Source: Actinokineospora xionganensis
GTDB lineage: Bacteria > Actinomycetota > Actinomycetes > Mycobacteriales > Pseudonocardiaceae
Assembly (NCBI RefSeq): GCF_014323725.1
Contig: NZ_JABVED010000008.1
Location: forward strand, 62,001 to 126,000
Length of the DNA stretch: 64,000 nucleotides
Direction: 5' to 3'
In this document: positions 1 to 8,039 of the stretch, one piece after another
Layout: every line of letters starts with the position of its first letter
How positions within the stretch are numbered: the stretch's first letter is position 1
Notes under the pieces: generated by a model
The model's database searches: none
Told to the model about the DNA's origin: nothing
What the model saw: only the letters and a program-made list of their open reading frames with translations
Program-made: the position numbers and the translations under genes

Positions 1-768
1 GAGGAAACGGACGCCGCGGTTGGTGATCAGGTTGTTGTCGGGGCAGGAGTCCGACGGGCTGAACGCTCGGTGCCTGCTGTTGTCCAGCAGCGCGACGGTG
101 CCCTGGGCGAACTCGGCGGCGGCGGGGGTTGTCTCGACGCCGAACTCCGCGGCGAGCAAAGCGGGTAGGGCTGCCACGGCGGTGGGGCCGTGTTCGGCCA
201 GGGGGTCCTTGGCGCTCGGAGGGCTCTGCCTGCGCAGCAGGGCGTCGAAGTCGGCTTCACGACCCGCTGTCGTGGCGTGCAGGCGGCCCAGTGAGCGGGC
301 CCAGGACAGCAGCGCGCCCTCGGCGGCGCGCGCGTCGGTGCCGTGCAACTTGCCCGCGAGGGTCGGGGCGCGGCCCAGATCTTCCATGACCAGCAGGCGG
401 CTGTCGCCGTCGTGGGCGAACAGCTCCGGGCACATGCGGTCTTCGGCGGTCAGCGCGGTGAAGAGCTGGTAGCTCACGGCCTCGCGGATCCAGCTGTCGC
501 GCGGCGTGGTGCCCGGCGGCTGGACGTAGCGCTTGACGGCGAGGGTTCGCGGGAGGGAGAAGGGGCTCGACGCCACCTTCACGCGTAAGACGATGGAGCG
601 TTCGCTGCCGCCGAGGTCCTCTGGCTCGCCGAGCTGGATCCGGGCCCCGAACCGCTTGGTGAGCACTGACTCCGCTGCGACGACGGTCGCCAGTACCTCC
701 GCCTGCTGGTCCGGTGACGTCACGGTGTCGTTTGTCTCCGGTGGGTCGGCGGCGATCTCCACACTCAT
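1..768 (-). CDS. Phosphotransferase (aminoglycoside/choline kinase-like fold), 3' part missing
   Basis: The gene runs off the left edge; 256 codons are visible from the N-terminus. It reads as a protein-kinase-like small-molecule phosphotransferase: residues LVMEDLG form the hinge-like segment, SLGRLHA follows, and a catalytic loop SPSDSCPDNNLI sits just before the edge. In the APH family this loop is normally HGDxxxxN; here the His is replaced while the Asp and a downstream Asn are kept. ATG at 768 lies directly on a GAGGAG sequence, whereas an in-frame GTG at 762 sits about 6 nt behind it and may be the true start. The substrate is unknown and the C-terminus cannot be seen. Confidence 0.7.
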   Translation of the reverse strand, partial: MSVEIAADPPETNDTVTSPDQQAEVLATVVAAESVLTKRFGARIQLGEPEDLGGSERSIVLRVKVASSPFSLPRTLAVKRYVQPPGTTPRDSWIREAVSYQLFTALTAEDRMCPELFAHDGDSRLLVMEDLGRAPTLAGKLHGTDARAAEGALLSWARSLGRLHATTAGREADFDALLRRQSPPSAKDPLAEHGPTAVAALPALLAAEFGVETTPAAAEFAQGTVALLDNSRHRAFSPSDSCPDNNLITNRGVRFL

Positions 769-934
769 CTCCTCTGACCCTACTCCCGATCGTAGGTCCC
801 CAAGACCGGGCCTTGGGTGTCCCCGAGGACCGTAGTGGTACGCGACGATCCAGAGGGAGGGGGCGGTCGAGAAATCACGGCGCGAAGCCAGAACGGGTGT
901 CGTGCTCCCAGAGCGTGAGACCTAGGTTTAAAAC

Positions 935-1876
935 TCAGCCAGGCGATAGCGGGCGTGCCGCGTCGTCGGCGAATCGCCTGCTCCGGCGCACCATGAGCAC
1001 CGCCGAGGCGGCCAGCACGATGCCCAGCAGGTTGATCGTCAGCTGACCGGCCGAGTCGAGCACCTTCTGCCATTCGCCGAGGATCGCCGCGACCGCGATG
1101 TAGCCCGCGGCGGGGACGGTGGTGACCGAGATGAACACGCCGACCAGGGCCGCGGACTTCGCCGACGTCATCGACAGCATGCCCGCGGCGCCCGCCAGCA
1201 CGGCCACGATCAGCGACCACGGCCCGACCTTGTAGACGAAGTCGACCTGGTGGTCGCCCACGATGACGCTCGCGTCGAACAGCCCGGCCGTCCACCCCAG
1301 CCACGTGCCGGCCGCGGTGACCGCGATGGCCACCACGAAGCCCAGTCCCAGCGCCAGGCTCGCGCGCCGCACGAGGTCCCACCGCCCGCGGACCAGTCCG
1401 ACAGCGATCGCGGCGAGCGGCCCGAACTCCGGTCCGACCACCATCGCGCCGACGATCGTGATCGGCGAGTCGGTGATCACGCCAACGGCGGCGAGCAGAC
1501 ACGCGATGATGAGAAAGGCCAGGTAGGTGACGTTGAGACGGGACTCCTCGCCGGTGCGGGCGACCAGTTCCTCCCACACCACCGCGTCCGCCGCCTCGCC
1601 GGGCGAGGCGTGCTCGGCGAGGTCGGCGGCGTCGGACATCACGGTGTCGATCACGTCGAGGGTGATTCCCCCGGTGTGGTCGACGCCCAGCGCGCAGAAC
1701 ACGGCCAGGATCTCGTCCGCCGCCTCGCGGGCGATGTCGGCCTCGATGACATCACCCGCGGGCTGGATCGCGGCGCCCGGGAACAGCACGACATGGGTCG
1801 CGCCGACGTGCTCTTGCAGCACGTCGAGCGCGGCCTTGCTGGTCTCGGGCGGACAGACCGCCCGAAGATGGAGCAC
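935..1876 (-). CDS. DUF389 (TIGR00341/TIGR00271-type) integral membrane protein
   Basis: A 313-residue protein with a soluble N-terminal domain of about 120 residues followed by six or so hydrophobic helices from residue 118 on. The segment ITDSPITIVGAMVVGPEFGPLAAIAVG is the recognisable DUF389 signature (shown here only as a pointer, residues ~137-163). The family has no settled function. The GTG start abuts the aspS TAA stop with no gap, so it is probably co-transcribed and translationally coupled with aspS. This linkage is unusual for a housekeeping synthetase gene. The cell location is the cytoplasmic membrane. Confidence 0.8.
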   Translation of the reverse strand: MLHLRAVCPPETSKAALDVLQEHVGATHVVLFPGAAIQPAGDVIEADIAREAADEILAVFCALGVDHTGGITLDVIDTVMSDAADLAEHASPGEAADAVVWEELVARTGEESRLNVTYLAFLIIACLLAAVGVITDSPITIVGAMVVGPEFGPLAAIAVGLVRGRWDLVRRASLALGLGFVVAIAVTAAGTWLGWTAGLFDASVIVGDHQVDFVYKVGPWSLIVAVLAGAAGMLSMTSAKSAALVGVFISVTTVPAAGYIAVAAILGEWQKVLDSAGQLTINLLGIVLAASAVLMVRRSRRFADDAARPLSPG

Positions 1877-3697
1877 TTACGCCTCTTCGGGCTTGCCTGC
1901 CTGAAGAGTCTCCGCCTTCGCGGGCTTGTCCACGATTTTGAAGTCGACGCCCGCCTCCTTGCGCTGCTCCGGGGTGATCGGCGCGGGCGCGGCCGTCAGC
2001 GGGTCGTAGCCGCCGCCGGACTTCGGGAAGGCGATGACCTCGCGGATCGACGGCTCACCGGCGAGCAGGGCCACGATGCGGTCCCAGCCGTAGGCGATGC
2101 CGCCGTGCGGGGGTGGGCCGTAGGCGAAGGCGTCGAGCAGGAAGCCGAACTTCTCCCGCGCGTCCTCCTCGCTGATGCCCATCATCTTGAAGACGCGCTC
2201 CTGCACGGTCTTGCTGTGGATACGGATCGAGCCGCCGCCGATCTCGTTGCCGTTGCAGACCATGTCGTAGGCGTAGGCCAGGGCGTTGCCCGGGTCTTCC
2301 TCGAAGCGGTCGATCCACTCGGGGTTCGGCGAGGTGAAGGCGTGGTGCACGGCCGTCCACTGGCCGGAGCCGACCGCGACGTCGCCGGCGTTGACCGCGG
2401 CGGAGGCCTCCTCGAACAGCGGGGCGTCGACGACCCAGACGAACGACCAGGCCGACTCGTCGATCAGACCGCAGCGCTTGCCGATCTCCAGGCGGGCGGC
2501 GCCCAGCAGGGCCCGCGCCTCGGACTTGACGCCCGCGCCGAAGAAGATGCAGTCGCCCGGCTCGGCGCCCGCGGCCTTGGCCAGGCCCTCACGCTCGGCG
2601 TCGGACAGGTTCTTGGCGACCGGGCCGCCGAGCGTGCCGTCCTCGTTGACCAGCACGTAGCCCAGGCCACGGGCGCCGCGCTGCTTGGCCCACTCCTGCC
2701 AGGCGTCGAGCTGCTTGCGGGGCTGGCTCGCGCCGCCCGGCATGACCACGGAGCCGACGTACGGCGCCTGGAACACGCGGAACGGGGTGTCGGCGAAGAA
2801 CTCGGTCAGCTCGGTGAGCTCGAGGTCGAAGCGCAGGTCGGGCTTGTCGGTGCCGTAGCGGGCCATCGACTCCAGGTACGGGATGCGCTGGATGGGCTTG
2901 GGGATCTCGTAGTCCGCCAGTTCCTTCCACAGCGCGGAGATGATCCGCTCGCCGAGGGCGATGACGTCGTCCTGCTCGACGAAGGACATCTCGATGTCGA
3001 GCTGGGTGAACTCCGGCTGCCGGTCGGCGCGGAAGTCCTCGTCGCGGTAGCAGCGGGCGAGCTGGTAGTACCGCTCCATGCCGCCGACCATGAGCAGCTG
3101 CTTGAACAGCTGCGGGGACTGCGGCAGCGCGTACCAGGAGCCGGGGGCCAGCCGGGCCGGGACGAGGAAGTCGCGGGCTCCCTCGGGGGTGGAGCGGGTC
3201 AGCGTCGGGGTCTCGATCTCGAGGAAGTTCTCCTCGTGCAGGACCGTGCGCGCGATGCGGTTGGCCTCGCTGCGCATGCGCATCGCGCGGGCCGGGCCGC
3301 TGCGGCGCAGGTCGAGGTAGCGGTGGCGCAGGCGCACCTCTTCGCCGACGGTGACGTTGTCGTCGAGCGGGAAGGGCAGCGGCGCGGACTCGCTGAGCAC
3401 CACGAGTTCGGTCGCGAGGACCTCGATGGCGCCGGTCGGAAGTTCCGGGTTGTCGTTGCCCTCGGGGCGCGCGGCGACCTCGCCGACGACCTTGACGCAG
3501 AACTCCGCGCGCAGGCGGTGTGCGCGCTCGGCCATCTCGCCCTCGCGGAAGACGACCTGGGCCACGCCGGAGCCGTCGCGGAGATCGATGAAGATCACGC
3601 CGCCGTGATCGCGCCTGCGGGCCACCCAGCCGCTCAGGGTGATGGTCTGCCCAGCGTGCTCGGCGCGGAGTGTTCCGGCCTCGTGCGTGCGGATCAC
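1877..3697 (-). CDS. aspS: Aspartate--tRNA(Asp/Asn) ligase
   Basis: Class II aminoacyl-tRNA synthetase that charges tRNA-Asp; in many actinobacteria lacking asnS it is non-discriminating and also mischarges tRNA-Asn. N-terminal OB-fold anticodon-binding domain ([13 protein letters not shown] near residue 20), class II motif 2 ([24 protein letters not shown] region), bacterial GAD insertion domain in the middle, and motif 3 near the C-terminus ([14 protein letters not shown]). I chose GTG at 3697, with AGGAG about 10 nt upstream, giving 606 residues, close to the family norm of about 590-600. The open frame continues 21 codons further upstream without family-like sequence. It is followed directly by the DUF389 gene. 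Confidence 0.95.
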   Translation of the reverse strand: MIRTHEAGTLRAEHAGQTITLSGWVARRRDHGGVIFIDLRDGSGVAQVVFREGEMAERAHRLRAEFCVKVVGEVAARPEGNDNPELPTGAIEVLATELVVLSESAPLPFPLDDNVTVGEEVRLRHRYLDLRRSGPARAMRMRSEANRIARTVLHEENFLEIETPTLTRSTPEGARDFLVPARLAPGSWYALPQSPQLFKQLLMVGGMERYYQLARCYRDEDFRADRQPEFTQLDIEMSFVEQDDVIALGERIISALWKELADYEIPKPIQRIPYLESMARYGTDKPDLRFDLELTELTEFFADTPFRVFQAPYVGSVVMPGGASQPRKQLDAWQEWAKQRGARGLGYVLVNEDGTLGGPVAKNLSDAEREGLAKAAGAEPGDCIFFGAGVKSEARALLGAARLEIGKRCGLIDESAWSFVWVVDAPLFEEASAAVNAGDVAVGSGQWTAVHHAFTSPNPEWIDRFEEDPGNALAYAYDMVCNGNEIGGGSIRIHSKTVQERVFKMMGISEEDAREKFGFLLDAFAYGPPPHGGIAYGWDRIVALLAGEPSIREVIAFPKSGGGYDPLTAAPAPITPEQRKEAGVDFKIVDKPAKAETLQAGKPEEA

Positions 3698-4048
3698 GGG
3701 TGACGCGCTCCTGTCCAGATGGTGGGACGCCGCCAGGCGAATTTTCGACCGGGGCAGCATGTGTAGAGGTCAGGCTAGCCAATGGGCGCCTGGTTCTGTC
3801 GAGCAGGTTTCCACCTGGGACTTGACTGCCTTAGCAGTCAACAGAGCGCTATGGCGCGCGACCATCGTAGTCAACCGTTCAGTGGCAGATATTAACCCAT
3901 TCGGATGCATAGTAGTGGGACCAATAGGCCTATCTAGTCACTGAAGGCAGCGAAACGGTTACCCACGAATTAACACTGTGGCTACCAATGGGGACGCCTA
4001 CGACGTACTGTGACCACCAGGGCGTAAGGGGTAACCCAGGGAGTGAAC
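3698..4048. promoter_or_regulatory. Divergent intergenic region with an 8-bp palindrome
   Basis: About 350 nt separate aspS (leftward) from the helix-turn-helix gene (rightward), with no credible gene inside. The stretch is AT-richer than its surroundings. It holds a perfect inverted repeat at 3822-3841, TTGACTGC then CTTA then GCAGTCAA, which could be an operator or a short hairpin in the aspS leader. Both genes' promoters must lie here, but I cannot place -10/-35 boxes with confidence. Confidence 0.5.
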
Positions 4049-5035
4049 ATGGGTAGCGGTATCACCCGCGAGCCAGTTCGTGAACTTCACCAGAACGGGA
4101 GTGTCCGCCATGCGATGACGGCCGAGCCGGATTCTTTGGCGGCTGACGCGTTCCCCACGGCACTGCGGTCTGCGATCCAGGCCAGCGGTCTCAGTCTGGA
4201 CCGTATTCAGTACCGACTGCGGGCACGCGGAGTCTCGATCAGCGTGACGGCACTAAGCTACTGGCAGTCGGGAAGACGCAGGCCCGAGCGCGCCGAGTCA
4301 CTCGCCGCTCTCGGCCATCTCGAAGACGTGCTGTGCGTGCCGACCGGGTCGCTTATCGCCCTGCTCGGACCGCCCCGCCCGCGTGGCCGAGTCAACCGCG
4401 AGTCGTCGAGACTGACCGTCGAGGCGCTATGGGGCAACAGCGAGCCCGTCTCGCAGTTGCTCAAGCGCATCGACTTCACGACCGACGCCGCCATGACCAA
4501 GCTCAGCCAGCACGACCGCATGGTGATCGCGGCCGACCGCGGCGAGAAGTCGATCAACATCCGCCAGGTCTTCCGCGCCGAACACGATGGCGCGGACCGG
4601 ACCGTGATGGTCTACGACCTGGAGCGGCCAGGCAGGCCGTTCCCGACGATCACCGCCGGTGAGAGCTGCCGACTGGGCCGATCCGCCCAGGACGCGGGCG
4701 CGGGCCTGGTCGCCGCGGAGTTCCTGCTGGACCAACCGCTGAGCCGCGGTGAGACGGCGATCGTCGAATACGAACTGAAGCACCCCGGCCCGCCGTACTC
4801 CCGTGGCGACGACAGCTACTGCCGCAAGTTCACCACGCCGGTGCGCGAGTTCGTCCTCGAACTGCGCTTCGACCCGGCCGCGCTGCCCGCGTACCTCGAG
4901 CAGTACACCGTCGACAGCGACGACCATGTGACGAACCGACGCAAGCTGGAGTGCACGCCCGACGGGAAGGCGCACACGGTGGCCCTGGACTTCGGTCCCG
5001 GGATCCTCTGTGTCCGCTGGGAGTGGCCGGACTAG
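4049..5035 (+). CDS. Helix-turn-helix domain protein (XRE-like N-terminus), unknown function
   Basis: A 328-residue protein. Residues about 28-100 resemble a lambda-repressor-like HTH segment (choice of a conserved YWQSGRRRPERAESL stretch), followed by a roughly 220-residue C-terminal domain with no motif I recognise, rich in beta-type sequence and acidic residues. Such long HTH proteins are common, and uncharacterised, in Pseudonocardiales. ATG at 4049 has GGGAG 5-6 nt upstream; a GTG two codons earlier (4043) is also possible. The stop codon lies inside the dispersed repeat described at 5031-5131. Likely a cytoplasmic regulator; its target is unknown. Confidence 0.65.
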   Translation: MGSGITREPVRELHQNGSVRHAMTAEPDSLAADAFPTALRSAIQASGLSLDRIQYRLRARGVSISVTALSYWQSGRRRPERAESLAALGHLEDVLCVPTGSLIALLGPPRPRGRVNRESSRLTVEALWGNSEPVSQLLKRIDFTTDAAMTKLSQHDRMVIAADRGEKSINIRQVFRAEHDGADRTVMVYDLERPGRPFPTITAGESCRLGRSAQDAGAGLVAAEFLLDQPLSRGETAIVEYELKHPGPPYSRGDDSYCRKFTTPVREFVLELRFDPAALPAYLEQYTVDSDDHVTNRRKLECTPDGKAHTVALDFGPGILCVRWEWPD

Positions 5036-5131
5036 TCCGCCTCCCCGGAAATTCAAGGTGTTGGTCACCTACCGTGCGACAAGTGCGGATTGGCGGTCAC
5101 CGTGGTCAATTGCCGTCACGGTCCCCCTAGG
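5031..5131. repeat. Dispersed ~100-nt intergenic repeat, copy A
   Basis: This block shares its first 20 bases exactly (ACTAGTCCGCCTCCCCGGAA) with a block at 45287-45385. Further matches follow: TTGGTCACC, then ACCGTGGTC, then GCCGTCACGGT and CCCCT. Identity by eye is about 75% over 100 nt with one short gap. It begins in the stop codon of the HTH gene. Both copies contain ACCGTG...CACGGT, able to form a small hairpin. Confidence 0.7.
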
Positions 5132-5161
5132 TGGCGGCAGGTCGCGGTGAGGGCACGGAGA

Positions 5162-5189
5162 GCGGGCCGGGGAATGTGCCTCGGCCCGC
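5162..5189. terminator. Hairpin terminator between convergent genes
   Basis: GCGGGCCG (5162-5169) pairs perfectly with CGGCCCGC (5182-5189), and the stem can extend inward by about three pairs. It lies 4 nt beyond the stop of the leftward Ig-like gene and downstream of the rightward HTH gene, so it can serve both. There is no strong U-tract, as is common in actinobacteria. Confidence 0.6.
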
Positions 5190-5193
5190 CGAG

Positions 5194-5838
5194 TCAGCTC
5201 CAGGTCGCTACGTCCAGGGTGAACACGGCCGTGCCTGACTGACCGCGGGCGTTGGTTGCCGAAATGGTGATCGGGTAGCGCCCTGGCGGTGTGTCGGGGG
5301 CGGTGAAGATCCAGACCACGGCGCGGCCGCCCTCGTAGACCACCGTGGGGCTGAAGGTCACGCGCGATCCCGCGGGGGCGTCCCGCACCGCCAACCGCAC
5401 GGCTCCGCCGCCGGTCACCGTCACGCGGGTCTCGGTGGCGAAGCCCGCCTGCGCCCTCTCGCCTGCCGGGTGCAGCCACACCCTCGCGCCGCCAGGCTCA
5501 CGTTCCGGGGCCGCCACGGTCAGCGAGAAGAAGCAACTGGCCGCCTCCCCGTCGATGTTCGTCGCCGTGATCGTGACCGGGTGGATCCCACCGGGCGTCC
5601 AGCTTCCGCACACCAGGGTGAGCCTGCTGGAACCGCCCGCGGCCAGGAGCGGGGGCGAGAAGGTCGCGGTCACCCCGTCCGGCAGCCCGACCGCGGCCAT
5701 CGTGAGCGTCTGGGGCCGCGATCCCGACGTCGTGCCGACAATCACCGTGACGCTGTCGCGCGCATCCACCTCCACCGACAGGGAGTCGACGGACACGGCG
5801 AAGTCGCCCCTGGTGAGACGGGCGGGAAAGATCGACAC
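5194..5838 (-). CDS. Protein of two Ig-like beta-sandwich repeats, no signal peptide
   Basis: A 214-residue protein made of two related halves, about residues 12-112 and 113-214. Each half ends in the pattern P-G-x-(Y/H)-P-(V/I)-T-I-(T/S)-A-T-N-x-x-G followed by a F(S/T)L(T/D)V strand, and carries a VTATFSP/VTFSP turn. That is typical of bacterial Ig-like domains found in exported proteins. There is no recognisable signal peptide or membrane segment, so either export is non-classical or the protein stays inside. GTG start with AGGAG about 10 nt upstream. Function unknown. Confidence 0.6.
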   Translation of the reverse strand: MSIFPARLTRGDFAVSVDSLSVEVDARDSVTVIVGTTSGSRPQTLTMAAVGLPDGVTATFSPPLLAAGGSSRLTLVCGSWTPGGIHPVTITATNIDGEAASCFFSLTVAAPEREPGGARVWLHPAGERAQAGFATETRVTVTGGGAVRLAVRDAPAGSRVTFSPTVVYEGGRAVVWIFTAPDTPPGRYPITISATNARGQSGTAVFTLDVATWS

Positions 5839-5894
5839 TGGCTGGGAGTCTCCTGGGCTGGGCGGAGACCCACGATCGGGGCGGGCGGCCCGCT

Positions 5895-5934
5895 AAACAA
5901 TCCGTACCTCGGCAGGTATGGGTACGGATTGTTT
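5895..5934. terminator. Perfect 14-bp inverted repeat, probable terminator
   Basis: AAACAATCCGTACC (5895-5908) is perfectly complementary to GGTACGGATTGTTT (5921-5934) around a 12-nt loop. The A-rich/T-rich ends make it look like a bidirectional rho-independent terminator for the radical SAM gene ending at 5993. It also sits about 57 nt upstream of the Ig-like gene, so an operator role for that gene is possible. Confidence 0.65.
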
Positions 5935-5992
5935 GATCAACACGTGCCGCGCGCCACCTTCCGACACTTCCTGTCCAATCACGGCCGGCCAT

Positions 5993-7909
5993 TCAGAGCA
6001 GGGTCAACTGTTCCCGCACCAAGGGCGCCTCCGTTGGCGAGGAGGGCAGGCTTCCGCGCGGCCAGGAGGGCTCGGCCGAGTCTCGGCCAGCGAAGCCGTG
6101 CGCACGCAGCAGCGGGCCGACTCGGACGCCGAGCGCGCGGCGGTAGGCGAGGTCCGCGGTGCTCCTGGTGCCGTAGATACGCCGGTATAACGGGACCAGC
6201 CCCGGATGATCACGGGCCAGCCACTTCGCGAACCATTCCTTCGCACCTGGGCGCAGATGCAAAGGAAGCACCGTCACTCCGGTTGCCCCCGCCGCGGCGA
6301 TCTCCGCGAGGAGGGCGTCGAGTTGTTCCCTGGTGTCGGTGAGGCCGGGCAAAACCGGCGCGACGAAGACCGCGCAGGGCAGGCCCGCGTCGGTGATCCG
6401 GCGGACGAGTTCGAGGCGGGCCCGCGGGGACGCGGTGCCGGGTTCCAGCCCGCGCTGCAGTTCGCGGTCGAGCAAGGCGATGGAGACACCGATCCCGACC
6501 GGGACGTCGGCGCTCACCGCGCTCAGCAGCGGGAGGTCTCGGAACAGGACCGTGCCCTTGGTGAGGATGGAGAACGGAGTGCCCGAATCCGCCAGCGCGC
6601 CGATGATCGCGGGCATCAGCCCATAGCGCCCCTCAGCGCGTTGGTAGGGATCAGTGTTGGTACCCATCGCGACGTGCTCGCGCGCCCAACGTGGGGCGCT
6701 GAGTTGATTGGCGAGCACCTCTGCGGCATTGACCTTGACCACGATCTGGCTGTCGAAGTCGTGGCCGGCGTCGAGGTCGAGGTAGGTGTGGGTCTTGCGG
6801 GCGAAGCAGTTGTGGCTGACCACGCCGTCGGCGATGAAGTCGCCGGTGCCGGTGGTGATGTCGAACAGCGGCAGGTCGATGCCCAGCGCCTGGACCTCGA
6901 CCACGCCCAGGCGGGCGGCGGATTTGATCGCGGCGTCGTCGATCGTGCGTTTGGCCGACACGGCGGGTCCGATGGTGTGGAACAGCCGCAGGTGCTCGGC
7001 AAGTCCGCCGTCGACGCGCACGCAGCAGCGACCCTCCGGGACCCGGCGCTCTTCCACCGCGTGCTGGAAACCGAAGCGCGTCAACGCTTCGAGGACCGCG
7101 GTGGCGGCCTTCGCGCCGAGGTTGCGGAACCGGACGATCCGGTTGGCGAAGGTGCCGTCGCTGTCGAACACACCCGCCAGGACACCTTTGCGCCACTCGT
7201 CGGTCGGGGTGTGCGGCCACGGGACCGGCAGGCTCTGCGCCAGGTCGCCGGTCAGGTATTCCCTGACGCGGGCGTGGATCTCGGCGTCGGGCGCTCCCCC
7301 GCCGCCGTCGCCGCGGGCGATTCCGCATAAGTAGCCGCGGCGGTAGTCGGCGGTGTCCTTGGGTGGCGCGGCGAAGCGGCCGGTTCCCATGAGCTTGTTG
7401 CCCACCGTCAGGTGCGGGCGCCTGCCGGGGCCCGCGACGGTGCCGGTGACGTGCTTCCAGCCGCGTTCGGTGAGGAACCGGTGGTCGCCGCTGGCGATCA
7501 GGGACGTCCCGTCCTCCAGGGTGACCCGGTAGGCGGGTTTGACCGTGGACCAGTGGTCGCGCACCTCGGTGGGCACGTAGTGCCGGTAGCTGCCGCGACG
7601 CCGCGTGCCGTAGACACGGTCTCCGATCCGCAGTGCCGAGATCGGCTTGGTGGAGCCGTCGGCCATCAGGATCGGGGTGTCGCCGTGCAGGCAGTAGCTG
7701 CACGCGTGCGAACACCCGCGATACGGGTTGACCGTCCACTGGAACGGCATCGGCGAGCCGTCCGGAACCCGGTTGAGCACGGACTTGGCCAGCACCTCGT
7801 GGAAGACCATGCCCGCGAACTCGGGAGTGCGCACGCTGCGCACCAGACCGGGCAGGCCGGGCAGGGCCTGCTCGTCCGCGCTCTCGACTCGCTGCCCGTC
7901 CCATCGCAC
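5993..7909 (-). CDS. Intein-containing Rv2578c-family radical SAM protein
   Basis: A radical SAM enzyme of the mycobacterial Rv2578c type, interrupted by an intein. The host begins RWDGQ and carries a CxxxCxxC iron-sulfur motif: Cys66 and Cys70 lie before the intein and the third Cys (368) is its +1 residue. The C-terminal host part (TNTDPYQ, ILTKGT, LPLHLRPGAKEWF) matches the family. Splicing would remove 295 residues and leave about 343. GTG at 7909 is preferred over upstream ATGs because a LexA box occupies 7918-7933; this leaves little room for a leader, so the mRNA may be nearly leaderless. The substrate is unknown. Divergent from alkB. Confidence 0.88.
   Translation of the reverse strand: MRWDGQRVESADEQALPGLPGLVRSVRTPEFAGMVFHEVLAKSVLNRVPDGSPMPFQWTVNPYRGCSHACSYCLHGDTPILMADGSTKPISALRIGDRVYGTRRRGSYRHYVPTEVRDHWSTVKPAYRVTLEDGTSLIASGDHRFLTERGWKHVTGTVAGPGRRPHLTVGNKLMGTGRFAAPPKDTADYRRGYLCGIARGDGGGGAPDAEIHARVREYLTGDLAQSLPVPWPHTPTDEWRKGVLAGVFDSDGTFANRIVRFRNLGAKAATAVLEALTRFGFQHAVEERRVPEGRCCVRVDGGLAEHLRLFHTIGPAVSAKRTIDDAAIKSAARLGVVEVQALGIDLPLFDITTGTGDFIADGVVSHNCFARKTHTYLDLDAGHDFDSQIVVKVNAAEVLANQLSAPRWAREHVAMGTNTDPYQRAEGRYGLMPAIIGALADSGTPFSILTKGTVLFRDLPLLSAVSADVPVGIGVSIALLDRELQRGLEPGTASPRARLELVRRITDAGLPCAVFVAPVLPGLTDTREQLDALLAEIAAAGATGVTVLPLHLRPGAKEWFAKWLARDHPGLVPLYRRIYGTRSTADLAYRRALGVRVGPLLRAHGFAGRDSAEPSWPRGSLPSSPTEAPLVREQLTLL
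6809..7693 (-). other. In-frame intein with LAGLIDADG endonuclease domain
   Basis: The intein spans residues 73-367 of the host numbering. It starts at Cys1 (CLHGDTPIL, N1 block), has GDHRFL with the block B His, and two LAGLIDADG-type motifs (YLCGIARGDG and VLAGVFDSDG, about residues 193-252). It ends with VVSHN, followed by Cys+1 of the host. All residues needed for Cys-type splicing (Cys1, block B His, terminal His-Asn, Cys+1) are present, so splicing should be active. It is inserted between the second and third cysteines of the radical SAM cluster motif. Confidence 0.92.
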
Positions 7910-7917
7910 GGCGTTAG

Positions 7918-7933
7918 TCGAACACATGTTCGA
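7918..7933 (-). promoter_or_regulatory. LexA binding site (SOS box) upstream of radical SAM gene
   Basis: TCGAACACATGTTCGA matches the actinobacterial SOS consensus TCGAAC-N4-GTTCGA at every fixed position. It lies 9-24 nt upstream of the preferred GTG start. From memory, the M. tuberculosis orthologue Rv2578c belongs to the LexA regulon, which supports the call. Confidence 0.85.
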
Positions 7934-7960
7934 ACATGGTGTCAACGACCCGATCGAAGG

Positions 7961-8013
7961 TTTACAAAAGCGCAACCCTTGTCAAACTGTCTTTACAAAA
8001 GCTATGGTTTTGT
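7961..8013. promoter_or_regulatory. Putative operator of the alkane operon
   Basis: The 11-mer TTTACAAAAGC occurs at 7961-7971 and again at 7992-8002. The second copy lies in an inverted repeat, ACAAAA (7995-8000) and TTTTGT (8008-8013), 27 nt before the alkB start. The first copy is followed by CTTGTCAAAC, a weaker mirror half. Two such sites upstream of an operon that ends in a TetR gene suggest autoregulation by that TetR protein. Confidence 0.5.
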
Positions 8014-8039
8014 CCAATCAGCACCGGGAGGCGAGGGCA

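Noticed and set aside
1250-3703. Very long open frame on the plus strand opposite aspS
   Set aside because: High-GC codon bias leaves the antisense frame open; the opposite strand encodes clear AspS and DUF389 sequence and this frame has no recognisable domain.
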